Positions 1-5,433 of a DNA stretch of 7,200 nucleotides are shown piece after piece. The position numbers and the translations under genes are program-made. This DNA is from Methylophilaceae bacterium (GTDB lineage: Bacteria; Pseudomonadota; Gammaproteobacteria; Burkholderiales; Methylophilaceae), in assembly GCA_017880825.1 (NCBI GenBank), contig JADGRN010000071.1:1-7200 (forward strand), written 5' to 3'. Below the pieces are notes generated by a model, which was given only the letters and a program-made list of their open reading frames with translations, had not been told where the DNA came from and did not search any database. Each line of letters begins with the position of its first letter. Position 1 is the stretch's first letter.

Positions 1-239
1 GTAAGATAAAATTGACGGTCAGTGATAATGGATGTGGCTTTTCGCTGGACATGATGGCGCGCGTGTTTGAGCCCTATGCCACCACCAAACGTCATGGCAC
101 TGGTTTAGGTCTGGCTATCGTCAAAAAAATCGTGGAAGAACACAAAGGCAGTATCAAAATCGAGAATCAAGAACAGGGCGGTGCCCGCGTTACCGTCTTG
201 CTGCCAATAGCAATAAAACCAATGGAGCACAAAGAATGA
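1..239 (+). CDS. ntrY: NtrY-like nitrogen-regulation sensor histidine kinase, C-terminal end only
   Basis: The reading frame is open to the left edge, so this is the 3' end of a longer gene; about 78 residues are visible. They form the last part of a GHKL (HATPase_c) ATP-binding domain: the G1 box VSDNGCGF, the F box FEPYATTK, and the G2 box GTGLGLAIVKKIVEEHKG, followed by the closing beta strands (ARVTVLLPIA). In this kinase type the domain binds ATP and phosphorylates a histidine in the preceding DHp domain, which lies outside the window. The FEPYATTKxxGTGLGLAIVKKI wording is typical of NtrY/NtrB-like kinases. The NtrY name rests mainly on the adjacent ntrX, with which it shares a four-base ATGA stop/start overlap that suggests translational coupling. 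NtrY is normally membrane-bound and phosphorylates NtrX in response to nitrogen or redox state. The visible part contains no sensor region, so the signal cannot be inferred. Confidence 0.85.
   Translation, partial: KIKLTVSDNGCGFSLDMMARVFEPYATTKRHGTGLGLAIVKKIVEEHKGSIKIENQEQGGARVTVLLPIAIKPMEHKE
224..227 (+). promoter_or_regulatory. Ribosome binding site of ntrX
   Basis: GGAG lies eight bases before the ATG at 236, inside the last codons of ntrY. It supports this start and allows independent as well as coupled initiation. Confidence 0.6.
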
Positions 240-1507
240 CAGCGAGGTATGTCTTGGTGGTGGATGACGAAATCGGCATCCGGGAATTGTTGCGCGATAT
301 TCTGCAGGACGAAGGTCATCAGGTTCGGCTGGCGGAGAACGCCGCCGAAGCTCGCGTCTTGCGGCAGCAGGAGCGTCCTGATTTAGTGCTGCTGGATATC
401 TGGATGCCGGATTGTGATGGCATCAGCCTGTTGAAAGAATGGGGTACCAGCGGCCAACTAACTATGCCGGTTGTGATGATGTCAGGCCATGGCACCATTG
501 ATACTGCAGTAGAAGCAACGCGCATCGGCGCTTTCGATTTTCTGGAAAAACCCATCGCTTTACAAAAGTTGTTGAAGACCGTCAGCGCAGCACTCAAGCA
601 TGGTGAGCAGCTACCCAAGTCAGACATGAGCCTGGCTTATTTAGGGAAAAGTGCCGTGATTAACGAATTGCGCCAGCGGCTGGATCAGGTGGCAAAACTC
701 AAAACCGCGTTGCTGCTGATCGGCGCCGAGGGTAGCGGCATTGAACTTTGTGCGCGTTTTTTGCACCAGCAGAATACGCCATGGCTGGAGCTCAACGAAT
801 ATGACAAGTTGGCCGCCGCTCCGCTGGATTTATTGGAGCAGTTGAGTGATGGCCTGCTGTTTATACCGGAAGTGGCTGAGCTCAGCAAAACCGAACAAAA
901 AGGCTTGCTATTGTTGCTGGGCAAGGCTGAAAAATACGGTACTCGAGTAGTGTGTGGAGCTTCCCGTGCCTTGCCGCAACTGGTGGAAGAAGGCCAATTT
1001 GACGGCGTTTTATTGCAAACGCTTTCAACTACTACTCTGCGCGTACCGGGGCTGGAAGATCATCGCGAAGATATCCCTGATTTAGTGCGGGCCATAGTCA
1101 CTTTGCTGGTGGAAACTGAAGAAGTCCCGTACCGCGAATTTGACATTGCCGCGCTCAATGCCCTGCGCAATGCAAGCTGGCCGGGCAACCTGGTGCAGCT
1201 GGATAGCGCTATCCGCAACTTGATGCAGACCAGTCTGGGTGAAAAAATCGCACTGGATGATGTGAGCCGCGTACTGGAGCAATTCGCCCCGTTACAGCAG
1301 CCGCAACTAAACGGTGCGGTCATGGCTTCTCCATTCAATCTGGATCAGCCACTGCGCGAAGCGCGAGACGATTTTGAGCGTATTTATTTTGGCCACCACA
1401 TGGCCAGGGCCGGCGGCAACATGAGCAAAGTGGCCGAGACGGTGCAATTAGAACGCACTCATCTTTACCGCAAGCTCAAGCAATTGGGCATGAAAGCCAA
1501 ACAGTAG
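236..1507 (+). CDS. ntrX: NtrX-like response regulator with degenerate AAA+ domain and Fis-type DNA-binding domain
   Basis: This 423-residue cytoplasmic regulator is probably phosphorylated by the upstream NtrY. Residues 1-120 are a complete receiver domain: acidic pair D10/D11, phosphoacceptor D54 (LLDIWMPD), S83 and K105 (EKP). Residues about 133-350 align with the AAA+ sigma-54 activator domain, but its motifs are broken. The Walker A position reads GAEGSGIE with no lysine (I169). The GAFTGA loop is absent. The Walker B position reads LLFIPEV, with P211 in place of Asp. The arginine-finger segment reads FDGVLLQTL, and sensor II reads WPGNLVQL, without the usual Arg. The C-terminus (about 393-419, GGNMSKVAETVQLERTHLYRKLKQLG) is an intact Fis-type helix-turn-helix. 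The fold thus seems kept for signalling and DNA binding but not for ATPase-driven sigma-54 activation. The start is supported by GGAG at 224-227, eight bases upstream, and by the ATGA overlap with ntrY. NtrX is the best name from domain order and the NtrY partner; a divergent NtrC-like regulator is the alternative. Confidence 0.88.
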   Translation: MTARYVLVVDDEIGIRELLRDILQDEGHQVRLAENAAEARVLRQQERPDLVLLDIWMPDCDGISLLKEWGTSGQLTMPVVMMSGHGTIDTAVEATRIGAFDFLEKPIALQKLLKTVSAALKHGEQLPKSDMSLAYLGKSAVINELRQRLDQVAKLKTALLLIGAEGSGIELCARFLHQQNTPWLELNEYDKLAAAPLDLLEQLSDGLLFIPEVAELSKTEQKGLLLLLGKAEKYGTRVVCGASRALPQLVEEGQFDGVLLQTLSTTTLRVPGLEDHREDIPDLVRAIVTLLVETEEVPYREFDIAALNALRNASWPGNLVQLDSAIRNLMQTSLGEKIALDDVSRVLEQFAPLQQPQLNGAVMASPFNLDQPLREARDDFERIYFGHHMARAGGNMSKVAETVQLERTHLYRKLKQLGMKAKQ

Positions 1508-1532
1508 TATTCAGCTAAGGCTGAATACTACT
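1503..1532. terminator. Perfect hairpin between convergent ntrX and the sensor kinase gene
   Basis: AGTAGTATTCAG (1503-1514) and CTGAATACTACT (1521-1532) are exact reverse complements. One further C-G pair (1515/1520) makes a 13-bp stem with a TAAG loop. The ntrX stop codon (1505-1507) lies in the left arm, and the convergent kinase gene ends ten bases beyond the right arm. No T-run follows on either strand, so this is not a canonical intrinsic terminator. Position and symmetry suggest it ends or protects transcripts from both directions. Confidence 0.55.
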
Positions 1533-1541
1533 AAATCCGCT

Positions 1542-2933
1542 TTAGATTGAGCGTGGGAATACCACGCTAATTTTTGTGCCTACGTCTTGAAGGCCATTCT
1601 CTAGCAGTATTTCGGCCTGATGACGCCAAGCGATTTCACGCGCAATAGTCAGCCCCAGACCACAACCCTCCTCACCTGTGCCGAGGATGCGATAAAAGCG
1701 CTCGAATACCCGTTCACGCTTGTTTTTCGGGATACCTGGGCCGTTGTCTTCCACCGAAAGTTCAATGTTTTGCGCACTTTGCTTTACCGCTACTGTGACA
1801 TGGCCATTGCTCGGTGTATAGCGCAGGGCGTTATCTATCAGGTTGTTCAGCAACTCGCGCAGCAGCAAAGCATTACCCTTTACCTGACAATTGGCCTCCG
1901 TAGAGGCAAACCCCAGGTCTATGTTTTTTGCCAGCGCCTGCGGTACCCACTCACTGGTGATTTCCTGTGCCAGCTTGGATAAATCCAGGGTGAGCAACTC
2001 CAGATTGCCCGCAGCTTCCGGCTCGGCACGCGCCAGGCTGAGCAATTGGCTGACCATATGGGCAAGGTTGGTGCTGCTGGTTTTTATTTGTTGCAGAGCA
2101 TGCTGCACTTGGGCTGGGTCCTGCTCGCGCAAGGCAAGCTCGGCTTGGGTTTTGAGCCCGGCCAACGGCGTGCGCAGCTGATGTGAAGCGTCTGCGATAA
2201 AGCGTTGCTGCTTGGTGATGGCATCGCGCAGGCGCTGCATCAAATCATTCATGGCGTGTAACAGTGGTTGCACCTCACGCGGTGCGCCAGCCTCAGCTAC
2301 CGGGCTTAGATCTTGCATCGAGCGGCTACTAAAAGCCGCTCGCAAGCGCTCAAGCGAGGCGAGGCCGCGCTGCACACCAAAATGCACCATCAGTCCTGCC
2401 AATATTACGATCAGAAGCTGTGGCAACATCATGGTGGCGACGATTTCATCGGCCATCTGGGTGCGTTTGGCGCGGGTTTCAGCTACCAATACCATGGCCA
2501 CGCCGTGTGCGCTGGTGCCAGTTAGCGGCAAGGCAAAAGCCACCGCGCACAGCGCCTTGCCATCCAGTTGCGTGTTGTAATACAGATGATCGCCTGCATT
2601 CGGCAAATGATCCGGCAAAGGCAAATCGGCTTGGCCCGTCACCAGTTCGCCGTTCGGGCCACGTATGCGGTAGTAAATCCAGTCGTCTTTGTCGTATTCA
2701 AGCAAATCGCGTGCGATTTGTGGCAGATCGACAGTGACTTGGCCGCGTTGAACCTCGATCTGGTCTGCCAAAGCCAGCGCGGCGCGGAATAGCGAACGGT
2801 CATAAGCCAGATTGGCGAAGTGATTGGCGCGGTAATACGAAGAAATGGTGCCAATCAGCAGCAGCGGTATCAGCAGCGTCAGTAGCCAGATCAATAACTG
2901 GCGGCGTAGCGAGCGAAGTTTATGGTTTGTCAT
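1542..2933 (-). CDS. TctE/QseC-type membrane sensor histidine kinase
   Basis: The protein has 463 residues from the ATG at 2933. Domain order: a basic N-terminus; transmembrane helix 1 (about 13-30, LIWLLTLLIPLLLIGTI); a periplasmic region (about 31-167) whose HFANLAYDRSLFRAALALADQ segment resembles the two-component-sensor N-terminal domain of TctE-like kinases; transmembrane helix 2 (about 169-185); a HAMP-like linker; a DHp helix with phosphoacceptor H251 (FIADASHQLRTPLAGLK); and a HATPase domain with N box LLNNLIDNAL (N364, N368), G1 box VEDNGPGIP, F box VFERFYR and G2 box GCGLGLTIA. All catalytic boxes are intact. It lies directly downstream of its response regulator gene and overlaps it by 14 bases, so the two form an operon. 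An in-frame ATG at 2984 would overlap the regulator gene by 65 bases and add a non-hydrophobic extension, so I prefer 2933, with GGA at 2939-2941 as a weak ribosome site. TctE senses tricarboxylates in enterobacteria, but no tctCBA transporter genes are visible here, so the ligand is unknown. Confidence 0.93.
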   Translation of the reverse strand: MTNHKLRSLRRQLLIWLLTLLIPLLLIGTISSYYRANHFANLAYDRSLFRAALALADQIEVQRGQVTVDLPQIARDLLEYDKDDWIYYRIRGPNGELVTGQADLPLPDHLPNAGDHLYYNTQLDGKALCAVAFALPLTGTSAHGVAMVLVAETRAKRTQMADEIVATMMLPQLLIVILAGLMVHFGVQRGLASLERLRAAFSSRSMQDLSPVAEAGAPREVQPLLHAMNDLMQRLRDAITKQQRFIADASHQLRTPLAGLKTQAELALREQDPAQVQHALQQIKTSSTNLAHMVSQLLSLARAEPEAAGNLELLTLDLSKLAQEITSEWVPQALAKNIDLGFASTEANCQVKGNALLLRELLNNLIDNALRYTPSNGHVTVAVKQSAQNIELSVEDNGPGIPKNKRERVFERFYRILGTGEEGCGLGLTIAREIAWRHQAEILLENGLQDVGTKISVVFPRSI

Positions 2934-3594
2934 GCTGTTCCAGTAAATAACCAAGACCACGAATGGTGCGTATCTGGATGTCACAGGTTTTCAGTTTTTT
3001 GCGCAAGCGATGTACATAGACTTCAATGGCGTTGTCGCCTATATCGTCTTCCCAATTGCACAGGCGCTCCATGATCTGCTCCTTGCTCACCACGCGCCCG
3101 GTTTTTAACATCAGGATTTCCAGCACCGCGAGCTCGCGCGCCGACAGATCAAGCGGTTGATCCGCAACAGAAGCGCGTCTGCCAGCGGTATCCAGGATCA
3201 GTTTGCCTACTCCCAGCTGGGCGCTTCCACCGGACTGGCCGCGACGTATCAAGGCACGGATGCGGGCTTCCAGTTCGCCGAGATCAAACGGTTTGGTCAG
3301 ATAGTCGTCCGCACCCAAATCCAGGCCCTTGACTCGATCAGCCACGCCATCGCGTGCGGTGAGAATAAGTACGGGGGTCTGGCCGCCTCGTTGCCGCAAG
3401 CGCTTCAGCACATCGAAGCCGCTGAGCTTGGGTAAGCCGAGGTCAAGAATGACCAGATCGTAATTTTGATAAGCCAGCATATGGTCGGCGTTTTCGCCGT
3501 GAGCAGCATTGTCAACGGCATAACCCGACTGCGTCAGCGATCGGCAGAGGCCATCAGCCAGAATAGAGTCGTCTTCAACTATCAGTACGCGCAT
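2920..3594 (-). CDS. OmpR/TctD-QseB-family response regulator
   Basis: This 224-residue DNA-binding regulator is the cytoplasmic partner of the overlapping downstream sensor kinase. The receiver domain (1-115) has acidic residues E7/D8/D9, phosphoacceptor D51 (VILDLGLP), T79 (LILTARD) and K101 (YLTKPFDLGELEARI), all canonical. A linker of about ten residues (RGQSGGSAQL) leads to a winged-helix Trans_reg_C domain (about 127-218), with LDLSARELAVLEIL, the recognition-helix region DNAIEVYVHRLRKKL and the terminal IRTIRGLGYLL hairpin. Length and motifs match full-length TctD/QseB/PmrA-type regulators, and sequence alone does not separate these subfamilies. The start at 3594 gives the conventional MRVLIVEDD N-terminus, but no clear Shine-Dalgarno sequence precedes it. 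The gene is divergent from the small exported-protein gene at 3735, so both 5' regions share 140 bases in which autoregulation or cross-regulation could occur. Confidence 0.94.
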   Translation of the reverse strand: MRVLIVEDDSILADGLCRSLTQSGYAVDNAAHGENADHMLAYQNYDLVILDLGLPKLSGFDVLKRLRQRGGQTPVLILTARDGVADRVKGLDLGADDYLTKPFDLGELEARIRALIRRGQSGGSAQLGVGKLILDTAGRRASVADQPLDLSARELAVLEILMLKTGRVVSKEQIMERLCNWEDDIGDNAIEVYVHRLRKKLKTCDIQIRTIRGLGYLLEQHDKP

Positions 3595-3734
3595 GGTGTT
3601 TAAGCGATGTTTTTTTAAAGGTTTAAATCGTAAGATTCAGGAAAGCTTGGCGGCGTAATGTGCGCATCACAGACAGACCGCAGTCAGGTTTAGGCCTTAA
3701 GTGTAACTCTAATCCCTTAATTAGGAGAAATACC
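3595..3734. promoter_or_regulatory. Divergent intergenic region between the response regulator and small exported-protein genes
   Basis: These 140 bases hold the 5' regions of both genes. On the plus strand a -10-like TCTAAT (3708-3713, five of six matches to TATAAT) precedes the small gene with no recognisable -35 at 16-18 bases, which would fit an activator-dependent promoter. CTTAAG (3696-3701) and CTTAAT (3716-3721) flank it. Nearer the regulator gene are TTTAAG (3599-3604) and a TTTAAA-GG-TTTAAA element (3614-3627). OmpR-family proteins often bind such AT-rich direct repeats, but the spacings here are irregular (15 and 8 bases). No convincing minus-strand promoter could be read. Confidence 0.35.
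3723..3727 (+). promoter_or_regulatory. Strong ribosome binding site of the small exported-protein gene
   Basis: AGGAG lies seven bases before the ATG at 3735. It fixes this start over the in-frame upstream codon at 3660, whose extra residues would bury the signal peptide. Confidence 0.8.
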
Positions 3735-3977
3735 ATGAACAAGCTTTTATCCACTCTTTTTGCTGGCCTTTTTGTTGCTTCTATCAGTGTTGGCGCTTTT
3801 GCTGCCGATGCTGCCAAGCCAGCTGATGCGGCTGCCACTCCGGCTGTTGCGCCAGCTGCTGATGCTGCCAAGGAAAAGCCTGCTGTACCGGCCAAGAAGG
3901 CACATAAGGCTAAGAAGGCAGTAAAGAAAGACAGCAAGACGGAAGCGCCTAAGGCTGATGCACCAGCTGCCAAGTAA
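3735..3977 (+). CDS. Small exported Ala/Lys/Pro-rich protein of unknown function
   Basis: The protein has 80 residues and matches no enzyme family I recognise. Residues 1-23 form a textbook Sec signal peptide: basic MNK, hydrophobic core LLSTLFAGLFVASISVG, and an AFA cleavage site before ADAAK. The mature part of about 57 residues is low complexity, acidic-to-neutral and Ala/Pro-rich at first (two ADAAK units, at 24-28 and 42-46), then strongly basic (about 53-65, AKKAHKAKKAVKK), and ends in KADAPAAK. It has no cysteine or aromatic residue after the signal peptide, so it is probably unstructured in the periplasm or outside the cell. Composition resembles the enterobacterial acid-shock protein Asr and histone-H1-like tails, but this is a likeness in composition and not demonstrated homology. 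The signal peptide argues against a nucleoid role. A strong ribosome site upstream and a strong terminator downstream indicate a real, monocistronic and possibly highly expressed gene, divergent from a two-component regulator that may control it. Confidence 0.85.
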   Translation: MNKLLSTLFAGLFVASISVGAFAADAAKPADAAATPAVAPAADAAKEKPAVPAKKAHKAKKAVKKDSKTEAPKADAPAAK

Positions 3978-4008
3978 TACGGTTTTGCTGTAGATTTACC
4001 AGTAGTAG

Positions 4009-4044
4009 AAAAGAGAGCGGGACTGGTTCCTGCCCTCTTTTTTT
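4009..4044 (+). terminator. Intrinsic terminator after the small exported-protein gene, probably bidirectional
   Basis: AAAAGAGAGCGGGA (4009-4022) pairs with TCCTGCCCTCTTTT (4028-4041) around a CTGGT loop. This is a 14-bp stem with one A-C mismatch and one G-U pair, followed by a run of seven T (4038-4044). It lies 31 bases past the stop at 3977. Read on the minus strand, the same stem ends in TTTT, 15 bases beyond the xthA stop, so it may also terminate that operon. Confidence 0.85.
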
Positions 4045-4059
4045 GCTTTAAGCCTTGCT

Positions 4060-4824
4060 TCAAGCCAGCTCCAGTACCACCGGTGTGTGGTCAGAAGGGC
4101 GTTCCAGCTTGCGCGGTGCTATATCGATGCGGCATGACTTACACTGCTTTATCAGCGGTGTGCTTACCAGGATGTGATCGATACGCATGCCGAGATTGCG
4201 GCGAAACCCCGCCATGCGGTAATCCCACCAACTGAAGCTGCCTTCTGGCTGCTCAAATAACCGGAAAGCGTCATGCAATCCCAGTTCGACCAATTGCCTA
4301 AAGGCGGCCCGCTCCGGCTCGCTTACTAATACCTGGCCTATCCAGGCTGCAGGGTCATGCACGTCGCGGTCTTCCGGCGCGATGTTGTAGTCTCCCAGCA
4401 AAACCAGCTTCGGGTAGGTTTTTAATTCGCTTTCAAGCCATGTAGTCAGCGCTTTCAGCCAACGCAATTTGTATTGATATTTGTCCGAATCGAGGCTTTG
4501 CCCATTAGGGATGTAAGCGCAGATGATGCGTAGATCGTCAATATTGGTGGCCACCACACGTTTTTGCTCGTCAGCGAAATTGGGGATGCCGGCCAGCTGA
4601 TTAGTTTGTAACTGGCGGCTCAGAATAGCTACGCCATTGTAGGTTTTTTGTCCGCTATGCAGCGCGTGATAGCCGACGGCGCTGAGTTCCTGATAGGGAA
4701 ATCTAGGGTCTTCCTGTTTGGTTTCCTGCAGGCACAGTACATCGGGTTGATTGGCTTCCAGCCAATCCAGCACGTGCGGCAAGCGCACGTTGAGAGAATT
4801 GACGTTCCATGTGGCTAGTTTCAA
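4060..4824 (-). CDS. xthA: Exodeoxyribonuclease III (AP endonuclease, EEP family)
   Basis: This cytoplasmic, metal-dependent enzyme cleaves DNA at abasic sites and removes 3'-blocking groups in base-excision repair. From the TTG at 4824 the protein has 254 residues, close to the usual length. Catalytic motifs are complete: N7 in ATWNVNSL, metal-binding E34 (LCLQETK), Y104 (IICAYIPNG), D145 and N147 (LLGDYNIAPEDRD), D216 (RIDHILVS), and D245/H246 (SDHTPV). No ATG lies at the conserved N-terminus. The codon giving the family-typical (M)KLATWNVNSL is TTG. An in-frame ATG at 5013 would add 63 unrelated residues over the upstream gene and is rejected. The gene is 31 bases downstream of the DUF4124-glutaredoxin gene on the same strand, so probably co-transcribed. 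No clear Shine-Dalgarno precedes the TTG, and a 9-codon ORF ends across it, so initiation may be weak or coupled. Confidence 0.93.
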   Translation of the reverse strand: MKLATWNVNSLNVRLPHVLDWLEANQPDVLCLQETKQEDPRFPYQELSAVGYHALHSGQKTYNGVAILSRQLQTNQLAGIPNFADEQKRVVATNIDDLRIICAYIPNGQSLDSDKYQYKLRWLKALTTWLESELKTYPKLVLLGDYNIAPEDRDVHDPAAWIGQVLVSEPERAAFRQLVELGLHDAFRLFEQPEGSFSWWDYRMAGFRRNLGMRIDHILVSTPLIKQCKSCRIDIAPRKLERPSDHTPVVLELA

Positions 4825-4850
4825 TGGACTAATTTCAAAACCAACTTCAT
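4821..4850 (-). CDS. Possible 9-residue leader ORF overlapping the xthA start
   Basis: Within the 31-base gap before xthA, an ATG at 4850 opens a 9-codon frame (MKLVLKLVH). Its TGA (4823-4821) overlaps the xthA TTG start in a TTGA arrangement. Only a poor ribosome site precedes it (TTAGTAG). It could couple translation into xthA, or be chance; I cannot tell from one sequence. Confidence 0.25.
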   Translation of the reverse strand: MKLVLKLVH

Positions 4851-4855
4851 GTCTA

Positions 4856-5383
4856 CTAAGGTTTAGCCGGAGCTTCTGCTGGCGCTGACGCGGCCTTAGA
4901 CTGAGCATTGTGCAAGCCTGCCAGAGGGTTGCTCTTGGGATAGCCGGCTTGATCCAGCAGGCGGTTCCAAGCAGTTTCTTCAAATCCTTGAAAAGGACTC
5001 TGGCTACCCACAATTAACACTGGTGCACTGGTCTCGCCGGTAAGCTTCTTTAGCTCGATCTTATCCTGGTTGGTGTTTTTCAACGCGTAAGGCACACCAC
5101 GCTTGTCCAGCAAAGCTTGCGCCTTGCTGCAGGCGTTGCCACAGTCATCGAAAGAGTAAAGCGTGACAGGATTTTTTTTGGTGGCTTCTTTCGTTTCAAA
5201 AGGCTGGGTATCAGTTTCGATATGGTTGCCGAAGAGCTTTTTCTGCTCGATGTTCTTGCCTGATTGTGGCGGCGGGTTATCGCTGTAATGCGATTGACCT
5301 TGCGCATCCACCCATTTGTAAACTTGAGCCGCCGCCGGAAAGGTAAAGCCACATAGCAATATTAAGAAAAGTATCGGGCGCAT
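4856..5383 (-). CDS. Periplasmic DUF4124 and glutaredoxin-like domain protein
   Basis: The protein has 175 residues. Residues 1-19 are a signal peptide (MRPILFLILLCGFTFPAAA before QVYKW). A DUF4124 segment follows (about 20-48: VYKWVDAQGQSHYSDNPPP), a common N-terminal module of proteobacterial exported proteins. Residues about 72-147 form a glutaredoxin/thioredoxin-like fold: strand VTLYSF, a two-cysteine motif DCGNAC (C81 and C85), helix KAQALLDKRGVPY, a TSAPVLIVG segment with the cis-proline position P121, and a C-terminal helix. The cysteines are spaced CxxxC, not CxxC, so a classical disulfide oxidoreductase mechanism cannot be assumed. The tail (about 162-175) is Ala/Pro/Lys-rich. The start is backed by AGGA at 5390-5393, six bases upstream. 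The gene lies between prlC (48-base gap) and xthA (31-base gap) on the same strand. A role in periplasmic thiol chemistry is inferred from the fold; the substrate is unknown. Confidence 0.88.
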   Translation of the reverse strand: MRPILFLILLCGFTFPAAAQVYKWVDAQGQSHYSDNPPPQSGKNIEQKKLFGNHIETDTQPFETKEATKKNPVTLYSFDDCGNACSKAQALLDKRGVPYALKNTNQDKIELKKLTGETSAPVLIVGSQSPFQGFEETAWNRLLDQAGYPKSNPLAGLHNAQSKAASAPAEAPAKP

Positions 5384-5389
5384 GATTTT

Positions 5390-5393
5390 TCCT
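5390..5393 (-). promoter_or_regulatory. Ribosome binding site of the DUF4124-glutaredoxin gene
   Basis: On the minus strand AGGA lies six bases before the ATG at 5383 and precedes the first codon of a clear signal peptide, supporting this start. Confidence 0.65.
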
Positions 5394-5408
5394 GTGTTTT
5401 TTCACTAA

Positions 5409-5433
5409 GATTTCTTTTGAGTGGATTTCTTTT
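5409..5433. repeat. Short direct repeat between prlC and the DUF4124-glutaredoxin gene
   Basis: GATTTCTTTT occurs at 5409-5418 and again at 5424-5433, a 15-base period. The second copy covers two bases of the prlC stop codon. It may be a minor duplication or a regulatory element of the 48-base gap; no hairpin or T-run typical of a terminator is visible there. Confidence 0.4.

Noticed and set aside
1620..2792. Several plus-strand frames opposite the sensor kinase gene
   Set aside because: They overlap one another, show no domain features and lie opposite a kinase with complete catalytic motifs.
2934..2984. N-terminal extension of the sensor kinase to an ATG at 2984
   Set aside because: It would overlap the response regulator gene by 65 bases and add 17 residues before the typical basic N-terminus. 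The ATG at 2933 gives the family-like start with a weak ribosome site.
3696..3721. PmrA/QseB box or RstA-type box upstream of the small gene
   Set aside because: CTTAAG and CTTAAT start 20 bases apart, not 11, and the middle half-site is poor. A GTTACA on the minus strand matches only part of the RstA consensus. Not strong enough to call a defined operator.
3660..3734. Longer version of the small exported protein from 3660
   Set aside because: The extra 25 residues would precede a clear signal peptide, and the strong AGGAG site serves the ATG at 3735.
3623..4063. 146-codon minus-strand frame opposite the small exported-protein gene
   Set aside because: It is an antisense shadow of a GC-rich low-complexity gene, spans the intrinsic terminator and shows no recognisable domain.
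4825..5013. N-terminal extension of exonuclease III to an ATG at 5013
   Set aside because: The extra 63 residues have no family counterpart and run over the 3' end of the DUF4124-glutaredoxin gene in another frame.
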